Part shown: positions 33,453 through 44,947 of the stretch, piece after piece
Layout of the letters: the number at the start of each line of letters is the position of its first letter
How positions within the stretch are numbered: position 1 is the first letter of the stretch
Source of the DNA: Tetracentron sinense
Taxonomy: Eukaryota > Streptophyta > Magnoliopsida > Trochodendrales > Trochodendraceae
Length of the DNA: 64,000 nt
NCBI GenBank assembly: GCA_015143295.1
Contig: CM026567.1
Coordinates: forward strand, 10,620,416-10,684,415
Reading direction: 5' to 3'
The notes under the pieces: generated by a model
The model's database searches: none
The model's input: only the letters and a program-made list of their open reading frames with translations
Told to the model about the DNA's origin: nothing
Program-made: the position numbers and the translations under genes

Positions 33453-34272
33453 CTTCGCGTTTTTGCAGAAATTTCAGTAAGGGCGTTTTCGTCTTTTGGG
33501 TGTTAAACCCTTACCCATAAGGGTTTGCTCGACCCTTTGAGCCCTCATTCACCTCACTTAGAAGGTTTTGAGAGAGAAGAAGAGAAGAGAAGGGGGATTT
33601 ACATCTAGGGTTTTCCACTTGAGAGAATCAAGGGTTTTAGAACCCTAGAACCGTTCTAAACGCTTGGATTCTCCAAATCCAACCTCAAGCTCGTGTGGAG
33701 TACCTCGTCCAAGCTAGGGCAGCGTTTCTACATCATCCTCAAGGATTTTCTTTCCCTTTCCAAGGTTAGTACACTCTTCCTAGTTACTTTGGTAATAACC
33801 TAGGATTTTTTTCTAAGAAAATGTGTTGGATCTTCCCCATTGCTCCCTTGTGTTGGTATATGCTAAATCCCTAAAACATAAACAAGATAATACAAACAAA
33901 TGGTGGAATGTATGAATGGATGAGGAGTGGAGGCGATTGGATGCCATGTTGTGATGTGTTGAATGATGGGAAAAATGGTGGAAGGGCATATTACGCATAA
34001 TGAATACACCCCAAGTGTTTGATGAAATGTTCGAATGAGAAAATATGAAATAACTAAAGGTAAAAAGGTTGAATACCACATGTTTGATAGAATGCATGAA
34101 TAAACTAAGATTTGAAAGCATGAGTCACATAAATGTTCCCCATTTGGTAAGTTGTATGCATGTGTTTATTTCGCTTCTTAAATTCTCATGTGAGTTGGGA
34201 ATTGTTAAAATGCTATATGTCATCATAATTTCACGATTGCTATGCACGAGCACATATGTAGATGGAGGATAT

Positions 34273-34806
34273 TGTCAAGGAGGTTGGTAGCCCCGGTTAA
34301 GGGTGCTAACCTCTGGCTCATAAGAAACGTATTGTACTGTCAAGGGGGTTGGTAGCCCAGGGATCATGCGGGTACTAACCCCTGGCTCATAAGAAAGGAC
34401 TCGGAAATGTTGCACTGTCAAGGAGGTTGGTAGCCCCGGTTAAGGGTGCTAACCTCTGGCTCATAAGAGAGGAAATGATATTGTCAAGGGGGTTGGTAGC
34501 CCCGGTTAAGGGTGCTAACCTCTGGCTCATAAGAAGGGTAATGTACTGTCAAGGGGGTTGGTAGCCCAGGGATGTGCGGGTGCTAACCCCTGGCTCATAA
34601 GAAAGGTATTGTACTTTCAAGGGGGTTGGTAGCCCAGGGATGTGCGGGTGCTAACCCCTGGCTCATAAGAAAGGTATTGTACTGTCAAGGGGGTTGGTAG
34701 CCCAGGGATGTGCGGGTGCTAACCCCTGGCTCATAAGAAAGGTATTGTACTGTCAAGGAGGTTGGTAGCCCAGGGATATGCGGGTGCTAACCTCTGGCTC
34801 ATAAGA
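34273..34806 (+). repeat. Eight-unit hairpin array in solo LTR B
   Basis: Same hairpin as 9376-9851 with one unit more. At the variable stem position, seven units keep A-T or G-C and one (near 34490) has G opposite T, a G-U pair in RNA. Confidence 0.85.
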
Positions 34807-35021
34807 AATATTAAAAGGACAACTCAAAGAGGAATTGTATGATGCATAGACATGTTTTAGTTGCATAATAATTATGACTTGATAAAATGTTTATGTATGA
34901 GGTTGCTAGAAATGATTATGAACTATACTCCTCCCATTACTTGTATATAATGTTGTTCGTTATTACCATTGTTAGTTAGGGGCTTGTACTCGCTGAGTAT
35001 TCCATGCTCAGCCGTACTTTC

Positions 35022-35177
35022 ATGTCGGCAGGTACCCGAGTCCCTCTCGACATTTGTGATCCGGGTCCTTGGATAGAGGAGGACTATGGCGAGGAGGAAC
35101 CTTATGAGGATCTAGTAGTCGAGCCTCAGGCGGAGGCGAGAGACTTAGACCACTGGCCCCACGGGGATGGCTATTGA
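35022..35177 (+). CDS. Conserved LTR small ORF, family B type (51 aa)
   Basis: Intact. MSAGTRVPLDICDPGPW, then IEEDYGEEEPYEDL, end DHWPHGDGY and TGA. It has the same length as 10069-10224, with S-to-T and two D-to-G differences. The stem-loop at 34992-35012 precedes the ATG. Function unknown. Confidence 0.55.
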   Translation: MSAGTRVPLDICDPGPWIEEDYGEEEPYEDLVVEPQAEARDLDHWPHGDGY

Positions 35178-35532
35178 GCGAGACAGAGTTGTATTTTGTC
35201 TTTTGTATTTTGTTAGGTGGGCCTGTCCACCTTAGACTGAGACGTGTTTTGTATTTATGTTAACTTGGAATACTACATTTTGGATCATTATAAAGAAAAG
35301 AAAATTTTAGTTTTCGCTTCTGCAAATTATGTTTAGCTTCCGCGCTCTGATTATCATTGTTTAGTACCTTATTTATCTTGTTCGTCACAGGATGGTTTGG
35401 CAGGTTTGTATAGTCCACCTAAAGTATCCCTAAACTCCTAGGGGGTATTTTGGGGCGTGACACTTAAGGTAAGAGTAAACCGATCAAAAGACCATAATAC
35501 CCTTACTGAAATTTCTGCAAAAACGCGAGTAC

Positions 35533-35714
35533 CGAGCGATCGGTGTTAATGACCGATCGATCGGTTGCCTACCGATTGATCGGTTTCATAACCGAGCGAT
35601 CGGTTAAAATTTCACTCTCTAGAAAATTTTCCCATACAAAAATCTTGACCAGTCGATAGCCTCCGAGCGATCGGTTTTGGACCGATCGATCGCTCCATGG
35701 ACCGAGTGATCGGT
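35533..35714 (-). promoter_or_regulatory. CGATCG palindrome cluster in solo LTR A (nested)
   Basis: Seven boxes, some decayed (ACCGATTGATCGG, CCGAGTGATCGGT), around GAAAATTTTCCCATAC. Belongs to the LTR spanning 31136-35926. Confidence 0.7.
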
Positions 35715-35926
35715 GGTCTGCAGGTCCAAACTGTTTTGGCCATAACTTTTGACTCGTTCGTCCGATTTTGATGATTCAACTTGCGTTGGGTTCGTACTTC
35801 GAAAACGAACATTTCTGAAGTTTTAGATTTTCCAATTTCTTCCTTATTTATTAATTATACCTCTTTAAAGGAAAAATGACAATGAAAGTGTCATGCATTA
35901 AATGTGAAAAAGTCCGGGGCTCTACA

Positions 35927-36977
35927 TTTGGGTACTAGCCTCTGGCTCACAAGAAAACCCCTAAAATACCTATTGTCAAGGAGGTTGGTAGCCCAGGAAA
36001 AATTCGGGTACTAGCCTCTGGCTCACAAGAAAACTAAACAAGTAATAAAAATCACCTACAGTCGAGGAGGTTGGTAGCCCAGGGACATTCGGGTACTAGC
36101 CTCTGGCTCACAAGAAAACTAAACAAGTAATAAAAATCACCTATTGTCAAGGAGGTTGGTAGCCCAGGGACATTCGGGTACTAGCCTCTGGCTTACAAGA
36201 AAACCATACATATCAAGGAGGTTGGTAGCCCAGGGAGATTCGGGTGCTAGCCTCTGGCTCACAAGTTACAAGATGATGACAAGACATTCATGCATGCACG
36301 CATACATGATTTTAAAATGCATACCGGGACATGGAAACGGGTTTTCAAGCATGAATTTTGTCGGCGTTTTTGCATTCATGCGCATCAAGATGATAATATT
36401 GCTCCATGATTAATATTGTTTAATTCTATGATTTACTATTGCCTGGAATTGATGATTGGTATTGTACTACTCTTTGCATGTTTATTATTGTTATGGATTG
36501 CTAGTAGCTTGTACTCGCTGAGTATTCAATGCTCAGCCGTACTTTCATGTCGGCAGGTACTGAGGGAGCCCTCGACCCAGAGCCTTGGGTCGAGTAAGAG
36601 TATATCGAGGAGAGAGAGCCGTCTATCCCACTGCAGTCTCAGGCGGACCGAGACCTTGACGTGTGGCCATACCTTGACCACTGTTGAGGGGAGATTACAA
36701 GAGGGTCTTTTATGTATTTTGACATTTTGATAGGTGGGTCTGTCCACCTTAGACTTAGACATGTTTTGTATATATGTTAACTTGGAATACTATTTTGAAA
36801 ATCTTAGAAGAAAAGAAAAAGTTAGTTTACGCTTCCGCATTTATGTTTAGCTTCCGCGCTCTGATTATCATTGTTTAGTACGTTAATTATCTTGTTCATG
36901 ACAGGATGGTTTGGCAGGTACGTATAGTCACGCCTAAAGTATCCCTAAACTCCTAGGGGGCAGATTGGGGCGTTACA
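35927..36977 (+). repeat. LTR C, second part with hairpin array
   Basis: Continues LTR C after solo LTR A. Units to about 36264 carry GAGGTTGGTAGCCCAGGG...GGGTACTAGCCTCTGGCTC; here the left GGTTGG faces CTAGCC, giving a G-U pair. The stem-loop is at 36527-36547 and the end is GGGGCGTTACA. Confidence 0.88.
36547..36687 (+). pseudogene. LTR small ORF, family C type, one stop
   Basis: Same frame and length as 17544-17684, but the codon after PWVE is TAA (36595-36597) where the other copy has GAA. Beyond it the frame continues EYIEEREPSIP and ends in a shared TGA. This is the only broken copy of nine. Confidence 0.6.
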
Positions 36978-38561
36978 ATCAAGGTGATACTTGTTGAACT
37001 GAACTGTTAAATCCAGTACTGGTGTTTTTCGGTAAAATGGTTTTTATCGAAGTTGATATTTTTAATATGGAAAAGTATATATATATATATATATGTTAGT
37101 TCTTTTCTAATGTTTCTTCAAAAGTGTTTTGGAGGTTCAGTTCAATGAAAAAGTAATCATGAGAAAGAGTTTCTATTCATAAGCTAAGGACTAAGACAGT
37201 GGAATTGTTCCAATCTCGGAAGCTTACAAGTGATATCGGAATGTGGAAGGATTTGTTTGTAAATATATTGTGAGATGGTACTTACAAGCAATTCTCTAAT
37301 TTCTGGAGGTTAATCACATTGTGTTAATGGACATTGTGATTGGTGGAAGTCCAGGGACTTAGATAACATTCTATGATCCTAATGGAGTTTTAGGGAAGGT
37401 GTTTCCTAGTAACAATGCTTCAACCAAAAAGGTGAAGTACTTGGTCCCACAACCGGAAATAGGAGATCCCTTTAGATCCCACATACAAGGACCTTCTTAA
37501 AGTATTTAATTTAATTTATAATTAAATTAATTAATTTCTCTAACTAATCACTATATGGTATAGTGAAGCTCTAAAAGGTGGAATCACATTAGATGTGAAA
37601 AACCAAATGGGTAGGACCCATTGGGAATTATTATAAAAGAATAATTCAAGTGACCAAGAGGGTTTTGGAAATCCTTTAGGTGTGTGGGGTGGGACCTACT
37701 TAGGGTGGGACGCCCACTTCAAGGAGGAATAATGATTATAATTATTTTAATTAGTTTCTAATAACTAATATCCTTGTTAGATAAGGTTAGTTAGCTAGTT
37801 AGTTAGTTACTAATTAAAGATTCCCTAATTGTTAGGGATTCCATTAGTTAGTTACTAATTGAAGATTCCTTATTGGATAAGGATAAGATTAGTTACTAAT
37901 GGATAAGGTTGGTTTCTTTTAAGATTAATCCTAATTGGATTAGGAGAATAATCAATAAAAGAAACTATTGAGGAATCCTATTTGGATTAGGATAAGGTTA
38001 ATGAATTATAATTGGATTACAATTCAAGCAACCAAGAGGGAACTTATATAAAGGATTGGATGCCCAGCCCTTTAAGATATATAATTCTCCAGAATTTTTT
38101 CTTCTCTCCCTCTCCTCAAGTTCACGCCCAGCCCTCTCCCCCTTTGAGGGTGTACGGTCACCCTTCCCCTTCTTCCTTTTTGTTTGGTTTTTGATCTTGA
38201 TGATCAAGAACAAGTTCTTTGAAGATCAAGATTGGATCTTGTTTGATGAAGAAAGGTTCTTGGATCAAAGAAAAGAAGAAAAGATAAAAGAGCATGAAAT
38301 TTGGAAGGGCCATTAGCTTCCATTAGAGAAAGCTTTAAAGGAAAAAGAAGGTTCGTGTGAATCGACAGGAGACTTGACACTTGTGAAGTTTTGCGAGTAC
38401 TATTCTAACGTGGATTTGACTTAACAATTTTAAAGTCGCAAAGGTGAATGTTATTCCTACCTTCATTGAATAAAATCAATTAGAATCTTAGTCAGATCTT
38501 GGGATTCGATGTATGCCCCCCAAGAACTATGTTTCTAAAATTAAAAAGAGGTATACTTTCA
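36978..38561 (+). repeat. 3' LTR of element F, second part
   Basis: Resumes ATCAAGGTGATAC and ends TTTCA at 38561. Contains an AT run (37077-37094), a TATATAAA-type box near 38046 and AATAAA near 38470. Small frames near 38000-38300 are shared with the other LTR copy but show no recognised protein. Confidence 0.85.
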
Positions 38562-39000
38562 GCATAGAATTCATCAAATGTGTCATTGTCCTCCATTTTT
38601 AGATTTTCAAATTTTGTGGTGAGAATTTGAAGCTTAGAGATCTTGACAGTGGTTGTACCTTCATGAGTCATTTCCAAAATATCCCATACCTCCTTTGTTA
38701 TTTCACATGAAGAGATTCGTCTGAATTCTTCAATAGTGATTGCAGTAAAGATTGTATTGAGACCTTTCGTGTTCCAACCACTTGTCTCAAGCTCTTCTTT
38801 GCTCCAATCCTTGGTGCTTTTAGCGAGAATTACATCACCTAGAATATTCACCGGAGGAGTCCATCCATCCTAAATGGACATCCAGATTCTCTCGTCTATG
38901 GATTTGAGAAATGCTCTCATTCGAGCTTTCCAATACGCATAATTGTTCCCATCAAACAATGGGGGACGAGAGATGTATCCACCCTCTCTTAAAGTAGTTA
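38562..39000 (-). pseudogene. SIRE-type gag 2, N-terminal fragment
   Basis: Minus strand TLREGGYISRPPLFDGNNY and WDILEMTHEGTTTVK match gag of the element at 17968-20768. A TAG near 38873 replaces the CAG of the other copy, a C-to-T nonsense change. It is cut at 38562 by the end of element F. Confidence 0.88.
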
Positions 39001-39058
39001 TTGACTTAAGGATAGACACAAGATCACACTTAAGGGATTTAACCTTATGAGTGTACCT

Positions 39059-39070
39059 GCTCTGATACCA
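39059..39070 (-). promoter_or_regulatory. Primer binding site of SIRE-type element 2
   Basis: TGGTATCAGAGC on the minus strand, just inside the LTR. Matches the site at 20822-20833. Confidence 0.87.
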
Positions 39071-39072
39071 AT

Positions 39073-40241
39073 TGAAATTCCTTATTTCAATGCACTTTTA
39101 GACCTAGAGGGGGGTGAATAGGTCTACTTCAATTTTCTTTTCCAATTTTAATTTTAGACAATCACACATAAACAATCGCACTTGAACACCCAAGATTTTT
39201 ACATGGAAGACCCTTCCGGGAAAAACCACGGGACCTAGTCCAGCACAAAATTCACTATGAGAATATTTGAACAATACAAGACTCGAATCTTACTCAACCA
39301 GACATGACACACTGTTCCTCGGTATCGATTCCTTAGCTTGCAAACCACTAACACAACACGTTCAATCCCCGCAACAGCAGCTCCGGTTCCTCACCGGCCA
39401 ATCTTACTCAAAGTGATCAACCACGGTCTCGGAAAACCGATCTCGGTCCTTGACAGCTTTAGCTCAAGCTAACCAACGCTCACAGTGGAGCATACAGTGG
39501 GTTTTAGGATTTGTGAAAGCCCTAAGGTGATCTCTTAATGATTAAGGATCATCTAATGCAAGTTTGAGAAAATACGCTTGAAAACTTTGCACAACCTAGA
39601 GGCCAACTAATGGAGATGAAGATCAATGAATCCAAGTGTTTTCATGAACTCAAAATAAGCACAAAGTGCTCTAAAAAGTCTCCAATCAATATCAGTCACG
39701 GATCGGGAGAGGTCCAATATATATAGGAAAGGTTTAAGGGTTTAGAAGTTGCTAAAAATATTTTTAGAAAATTTTTCCATATATTGGTCGACCCACTATA
39801 GTAATCAAACTTAACAACCGAAATCCCATATCAGGGTCGACCCTGGGGGATGGTTCGATCAACCAAAGTGTACACTTCGGTCCACCCAACCATCCTTCAG
39901 GGTCGACCTCCAAAAATCTCACTGTCTGCCCGAAAACACCATACAAAACCTGGGCTATTCAAGGTCGACCCTGGGGTGTATTTTTTTCATATTTTTATCC
40001 TTTTAGCCTTAAATGCAATCCCCTATACCTCTAGTGTTTTTTGACTTAATTTTTTTGTTGAATAGGCCAATTCCATGAGGTAACCTAAGGCCATCTAGGC
40101 TCTTTCAAAACTTACTTTTTAAGCCAATGTGAGTGATGTAGCTTCAAGATTCTTCACGGCTTCTTCTTCACTTTGTCGTCAAACTGGATAAGACCTACTA
40201 TGACCTATATACAACATTTTGGGCTCGGAATTTTACCAACA
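39073..40241 (-). repeat. 5' LTR of SIRE-type element 2 (1169 bp)
   Basis: Minus-strand ends TGTTGGTAAAATTCCG and GGAATTTCA. Related to the LTR at 20836-22047 near both ends. A TATA box (CTATATATAT, about 39717-39726) follows a set of GGGTCGACC palindromes (39785-39970). It is inserted into the Tat LTR, flank CAACT. Confidence 0.87.
39785..39970 (-). promoter_or_regulatory. GGTCGACC palindrome cluster in SIRE-type LTR 2
   Basis: TTGGTCGACCC, AGGGTCGACCCT (twice) and AGGGTCGACCT lie around CACTGTCTGCCCGAAAACACC-ATACAAAA. This stands where the other SIRE LTR has CCGATCGATCGGT boxes around CTCTCTGGAAAATTTCCCC-ATACAAAA. Position upstream of the TATA box is the same. Confidence 0.65.
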
Positions 40242-40471
40242 CAACTTTGACTTTACAATTGCCAAAATAAGCAAACAAATGAATGGCGGTAGATGATATA
40301 CCACCATTCTGCACAGTGCTATTTTTGAATTTTAACCATGGTTAATGTTAACCCATGGTCCTGAAATGACCAGGTTAGACTCATGGTGGAGAGAGGGGTT
40401 CAACCCAGGCCCTGGACATGGACCAGGGCCCACCTAAGTAGGCTAACAATGACTGCTAAAGTAACTGGCAG
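40242..40471 (-). repeat. Continuation of the Tat LTR (inverted)
   Basis: Contains GAATGGCGGTAGATGATATACCACCATTC, a motif type also present in 4893-5896. It lies between the SIRE LTR and LTR A. The flank of LTR A is GGCAG, matching the complement of the flank at 5892-5896 with one transition. Read as the other side of the insertion site of element A. Confidence 0.45.
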
Positions 40472-40761
40472 TGTCGCGACCCAAAACCCACCCTAGGAGT
40501 TAGAGTGAACTTTGGACGACTAATCATGACTTGCTTGACAACCAACCTGCAAAACCCACAGAGCATATACAATAGAGGACATTATAGCGGAAACATAACC
40601 ATAAAGCACAGCGGAAGTCTAACAACCTCTAAGTATATACACATGATCCAAGTTTAATACAAAGAAATCAAAACAAAGAAAGTGCGGACATGCCCGCCAA
40701 AATACATGGATATAATCACTCATGCTCACCCACAGCTAATCCACTCAGAATCTAACACCAC

Positions 40762-40881
40762 CTACTGATAACCCTCTACGAGAGGTTCCTCCAAAGGCTC
40801 CTCAACGTACTCCTCCTCCACCCATGGACCAGGAGCACAAACATCAAATGGAGCAGCAGCTCCCTCAGAACCTGCTGACAT
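40762..40881 (-). CDS. Conserved LTR small ORF, family A type (39 aa)
   Basis: Intact, ATG at 40881. MSAGSEGAAAPFDVC, PGPWVEEEYVEEPL, end VEGYQ. The stem-loop before it (40892-40912) has lost one pair (CTTAG for CTCAG). Function unknown. Confidence 0.55.
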   Translation of the reverse strand: MSAGSEGAAAPFDVCAPGPWVEEEYVEEPLEEPLVEGYQ

Positions 40882-41268
40882 AAGAAGTACGGCTGAGCAT
40901 GGAATACTTAGTGGGTACCAAATACTAACCAACAGTCATAGCATAAAAATGGCAATACATAAATCAGGAGCAATTCATATATGTTAGACGGAAACAATTC
41001 ATATCATACAAGGAAGTAAAGCAATTTATAATCATGCTTGTACTTCGTAGAAAGCCGATAAAACCTCTTGAAAACATCATGCACTTGACTTGGCTTGAAA
41101 TATCTTTTCGTACTCGAAAGCTTGTCGTGTTTGTCTTGCTTGATCTTGTCGAGCGTGTCGTACGTGTCATGTCATGCATGTCATGCGTGCTTGCTTGTGA
41201 TCATGTAACTTGTGAGATACACTTGTGAGATATCCTTGTGAGATGCGCTTGAGAGATGCCTTGAGAGG

Positions 41269-41361
41269 GAAGGGAGACCCTTCTTCATGATATGTATGTA
41301 CTTGCGAGGGAAGGGAGGCCCTTCTTAATGATATGCACTTGTGAGTGAGGGGAGACCCCTC
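41269..41361 (-). repeat. GAAGGG hairpin array in 3' LTR A
   Basis: Three hairpins: GAAGGG-AGA-CCCTTC, GAAGGG-AGG-CCCTTC and GAGGGG-AGA-CCCCTC. The last shows the paired A-T to G-C change. Confidence 0.82.
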
Positions 41362-42190
41362 GTGGAATGTTGGTTCTTGTTTTCTTGTGAAAAGCGAGGT
41401 AAAACATATCGTAGGATATGTCCCACCTCTAACCATGTTCTTGAAAACCTCGGTAAATCATGTCATGCATGCCGTGCTCGTGGGAATCGTGTACATACTT
41501 GCATTTAAATTTAAATATGACATTTGGGTAATTCACAACACATATAACATCAATGATTGAGCAATGTAATATTCACATCATTTAGGGAAAGCAAGAAAAC
41601 ACACTATCATAGGCCCTAGCAATATCCATAATTTATTAGGCATGTATTTCCTAATTTACAACTCACTTTATTCACTTTGGCATTTCATCAAACATGGTGT
41701 GTTCATTATTCATTATTCATTTAAACCTAAATCATGCTTTTCTAGGTGGGTTATGCTCACATCATACATGTCTGTTCATTATGGATACAATGCCCTCCCC
41801 ATTTCATTCATCACATCATTTCACATGGCATCCAATCGTCAATTCCGTCTCCATTCACCATTCACACCCATCCATCTCATAGCACATGTGTAAATGAAGG
41901 AAAACAAAGAGAAATAAAGTAAAAGAAGGAACTATAACTAGGAGGGTAGCAAGAAGTACTGACCTTGATCAAGTGAGGAAGAAATCCCCTTCCAAAAACG
42001 GCCGTGAGTTGCTGCCCTAGCTTGAGGAGATGCTCCTCACGAGCTTGTGCCTTGATCTTGAAGAAAAATGGGCTTGAGTTGAGTGTGGGTTCACAAACCC
42101 CTTGATTTCTCTCCAAAAATAGAAACCCTAGGTTTAGGAATCGCCCTTTCCTCTCTTCTTATCTCCCATTCTCTCTAAGTGTCGAAATGA

Positions 42191-42465
42191 CACTACGTGA
42201 AAATGCGCTAAAAACGACGGCCCAAACTCGTCGTTGAAACACAATTACGACGTCCTTCGGCCGTCGTGTAGGCCGTGGGGAACGGGGGTGTAGTTCACAA
42301 TAAACGACGGCCTATAGCAGTCGCTATTTTGTCGGAAAGAACGACGGCTAATGACCGTCGTTTACATAAACGTCGTATTAAAGCCGTCGTTTATTTCGCG
42401 ACATAATATTTTTTTTAAAAATTAATTTTATTATAAACGACGGCCAATAGCCGTCGTTTTTGACG
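42191..42465. repeat. Left terminal inverted repeat and subterminal motifs
   Basis: CACTACGTGAAAATG then CGCTAAAAACGACGGC. Multiple AACGACGGC / GCCGTCGTT copies follow near 42216, 42303, 42340, 42355, 42381 and 42436-42458, often as inverted pairs. In CACTA elements such subterminal repeats bind the element's own protein (known for En/Spm; inferred here). Confidence 0.85.
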
Positions 42466-44740
42466 AAAAATTTTTTAAAAAAATTACTATTTTTTCCTGG
42501 ATGAACCTGTCAGTTATACATTTTACCTGCAAATTCGCTTAATATACATCTAGTCCAACCCATCACACAATACAATACAATACACAACTTCATCTTCTAA
42601 TTATCAAGCAAACGAGGCAATCACACGCACAAACAACGAAAACATAAATACTTAACCAATTTATATGTCAATACAAAAGTCAAAGAAATTTAACACAATA
42701 TTTGGGCCAAATGATAGTTTCGCCAATGCTAATATCTCCAAGTGTTCCCACTCGTTCATACAAATCTGTATTTTGATCATAGATGTCATCTACTATAACG
42801 CTATATACTTCAGGATTTTGTGGTACATCGCCATGAATCCGTCCCAAGGCAATAATTGCCCCTCTAAAATTCTTTAATAAACATTGCCTGGAAGTTGGGG
42901 GTGACTCGGGGAGAGAATGCCGCCTTCCCTACAAACATTAAAAAGAGTTTGTTAAACAATAAACCTCAAAAGAAAAACAATATAAGAGTAGTCAATATTA
43001 TCATTTACATGTCAAGCTTCCATAATAACAAATAAACCAATAAGATACTTTACATTTATGCTAAGCTTACAAAAAATATATAATAGCTAAGTCAGAAGTA
43101 TGGATTCCAATCTGGGATTTTGAGGATACACAAATACGGGCAGTGATGCTCATTTCTGTGTTTTGTTTCTGATCCTATTGTTGGGCTTGAAGCTGTGGTT
43201 GTCGCTTTGTGTCTTGTATCTTGTATATTGATTTTTATTTATAAAAATCAAGGTTAGATTGCTTAGCCCTGTAAGTGAGTGAATCAATCTTAACCATAGT
43301 TGATGATGGGTGTTAAAAAGGAGGGCATGGACCAATGAAGACCACATTCAACTACATAGTGGCATGCAGCGATAAAGTTGAATGTAGTGGTACTACATCT
43401 AATAAGATCGAATGGATACAAAACATCTCAAATTGAATATTTAACACAACCCACATTATTTGTTGTCAATATCATGGACCATTTCTAGAGTCAAAATAAA
43501 GTTAAAGGTGAAACTAAAAGTGAACATAGCTCCAAAAAAGTTTTCACCATAGCGTAGCAAGATCTATAAAATGCAGAACGTGGTGGTACTATGTTTTATA
43601 AGATGGTTTATGTGCCTAAATTTACACTACTTAATTACTCTAGGGCCTTTTAATTTGGAGTATTAGTTAGGTTCATAACAGGAAGAAAGTAGAGGAAATA
43701 CAAGCATGGTATATATTATATATGATAATGCCTTGGCATTAAACTTATTTTTATTACTAATAATATTATGATAAACGAAATGTCCGACGTAACACACCAA
43801 TCTTATAGGGTTCTTTCTACCAAAATGGTTATAAACAACTCATCAGATCGAGGTATCGGTCGAACATGACATCAAACAATAAATTTCTACTCTCCATATG
43901 GCTTAAGATAGCAATTACAAAAGACTACTAGAGACCAAATCCTCCTACTTGACTACAAAGAAAACATATTTGTTCTTCAACATTTTTTACTTTTAATAGG
44001 TGTCTTGTATTTGTTCTTCAACATATTAAGGTTGTGTCTTGTATATTTTTATTAGGTTGGTAATCTAAAATTGTACACACATAACAGGCCTAAGGTTACC
44101 ACTAGGGTGCCGTAAGGATAAACCTACAAAATCACTCCAAAAGAGCATGACTTAAGGAGGGTTTGTGGTGCCTTATACACCCTGCGAAGGCTAGTACCAA
44201 CTACCAACCGAGGTGCATGCGGGACTATCTGAGATCGTTTTCTTCGCCTTGGAAGGTATCCAGATTCCAGCACAAGCTTCTTGAGGACAACCCAACCACA
44301 ATGTTTGGCCCTTAGTCCAAACCAGTTCCACACCCCCCACCCCACCCCACACGTATCTTTGTATATTACACACGTCTCACCGTAGATGCAACACATGTCA
44401 TTGCTATACATTTAATTAACAAGTTATTAATTTTTTTTTTCAAAAGTAAGTAATGGCCACAAACGATTCTAAAGTTTAACAGAAAAAGCAATTAAGTTTT
44501 TTTCCCTACGTGTAACCTTTCTTTTCTAACTAAAGCCACAACCTTAATTATGTCTTTTTCATATATACAGGTGTGAGATTTTCTAGAAAGCGAGGGAGAG
44601 AGAACTGGAGTGATAGTTACAGAGGGTCAAAAGGAGCCTTCCACGACGAGCCATAGATGAGAGAGTAGGCACTGTGGGAACTAGAGAGATAGGAGTGAAA
44701 TAAAATTGGGAAATGCTAAACTTACTGTTGCATTAGACTA
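42466..44740. other. CACTA left internal region, no gene seen
   Basis: AT-rich. Short frames such as 42665-42877 and 43150-43347 match nothing I know and have no supporting features. Poly-T/A runs near 44430. Confidence 0.5.
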
Positions 44741-44947
44741 TATACTCTAATGGATAGACCTCATTGGGGCTTCTCCGAAGAATTACGAAGCATCGATGGG
44801 GCTTCTCCGAAGTCCCGCAATGCTTCTCCCATTGATCTGGATCCTCTGGTGGCCGGAGCTGAGAGCTCAATCTCCAGGAGCTTCAAGAGACTCTGCTGGG
44901 ATACAGTAGGCCCTGCAGTTGCTTAGCAAGTTTGGTGTTATGTCTAG

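Larger units (their letters stand above)
33056..35462 (+). repeat. Solo LTR B (2407 bp), CTTAA target duplication
   Basis: Begins TGTAGCACCCCGGAC and ends GGGGCGTGACA. CTTAA is present at 33051-33055 and 35463-35467. It is the innermost of three nested LTRs. Palindrome cluster 33269-33452, eight-unit hairpin array 34273-34806, small ORF 35022-35177. Confidence 0.95.
31136..35926 (-). repeat. Solo LTR A in LTR C (interrupted by solo LTR B)
   Basis: Minus-strand start TGTAGAGCCCCGGAC ends at 35926 and the end GGTCGCGACA at 31136. Flanks TTCGG and TTTGG differ by one C/T, consistent with a 5-bp duplication. Without the inserted LTR B it is about 2.38 kb. Its hairpin array (31900-32094) is unrelated to the GAAGGG array of other A copies. 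Confidence 0.88.
29564..36977 (+). mobile_element. Tekay-C remnant: pol end, polypurine tract, 3' LTR with nested LTRs
   Basis: Inserted into the LTR of element F with ATCAA on both sides. The right end is a normal LTR end (GTTACA). The left end is not an LTR: the sequence goes straight into the last codons of pol. So 5' LTR and nearly all internal DNA were lost in a deletion whose left edge lies at, or within a base or two of, the element's outer end. LTR C contains solo LTR A, which contains solo LTR B. Confidence 0.8.
22048..38561 (+). mobile_element. Ty1 element F with heavily nested 3' LTR
   Basis: Parts: 5' LTR (22048-23571, its start lost to the SIRE insertion), primer site (23573), internal region to 28934, polypurine tract, and 3' LTR split into 28948-29563 and 36978-38561 by a Tekay-C insertion. 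The split ends both carry ATCAA, the target duplication. The two LTR copies are very similar over about 1.5 kb, whereas pol is unrecognisable except for short motifs. This fits a non-autonomous element copied with help from another. The right flank GCATA lies inside SIRE-type gag 2. Confidence 0.8.
40472..42190 (-). repeat. LTR A (3' LTR of minus element A), distal part
   Basis: End of the LTR (GGTCGCGACA) at 40472. Runs to the TGA that borders the CACTA element. Almost the same as the 5' LTR of the plus copy (5897-8139), including array and small ORF. Confidence 0.9.

Noticed and set aside
44124..44411. Cysteine/tryptophan-containing minus frames in the CACTA left part
   Set aside because: No recognisable family, no splice or conservation support; insufficient to call a captured gene.
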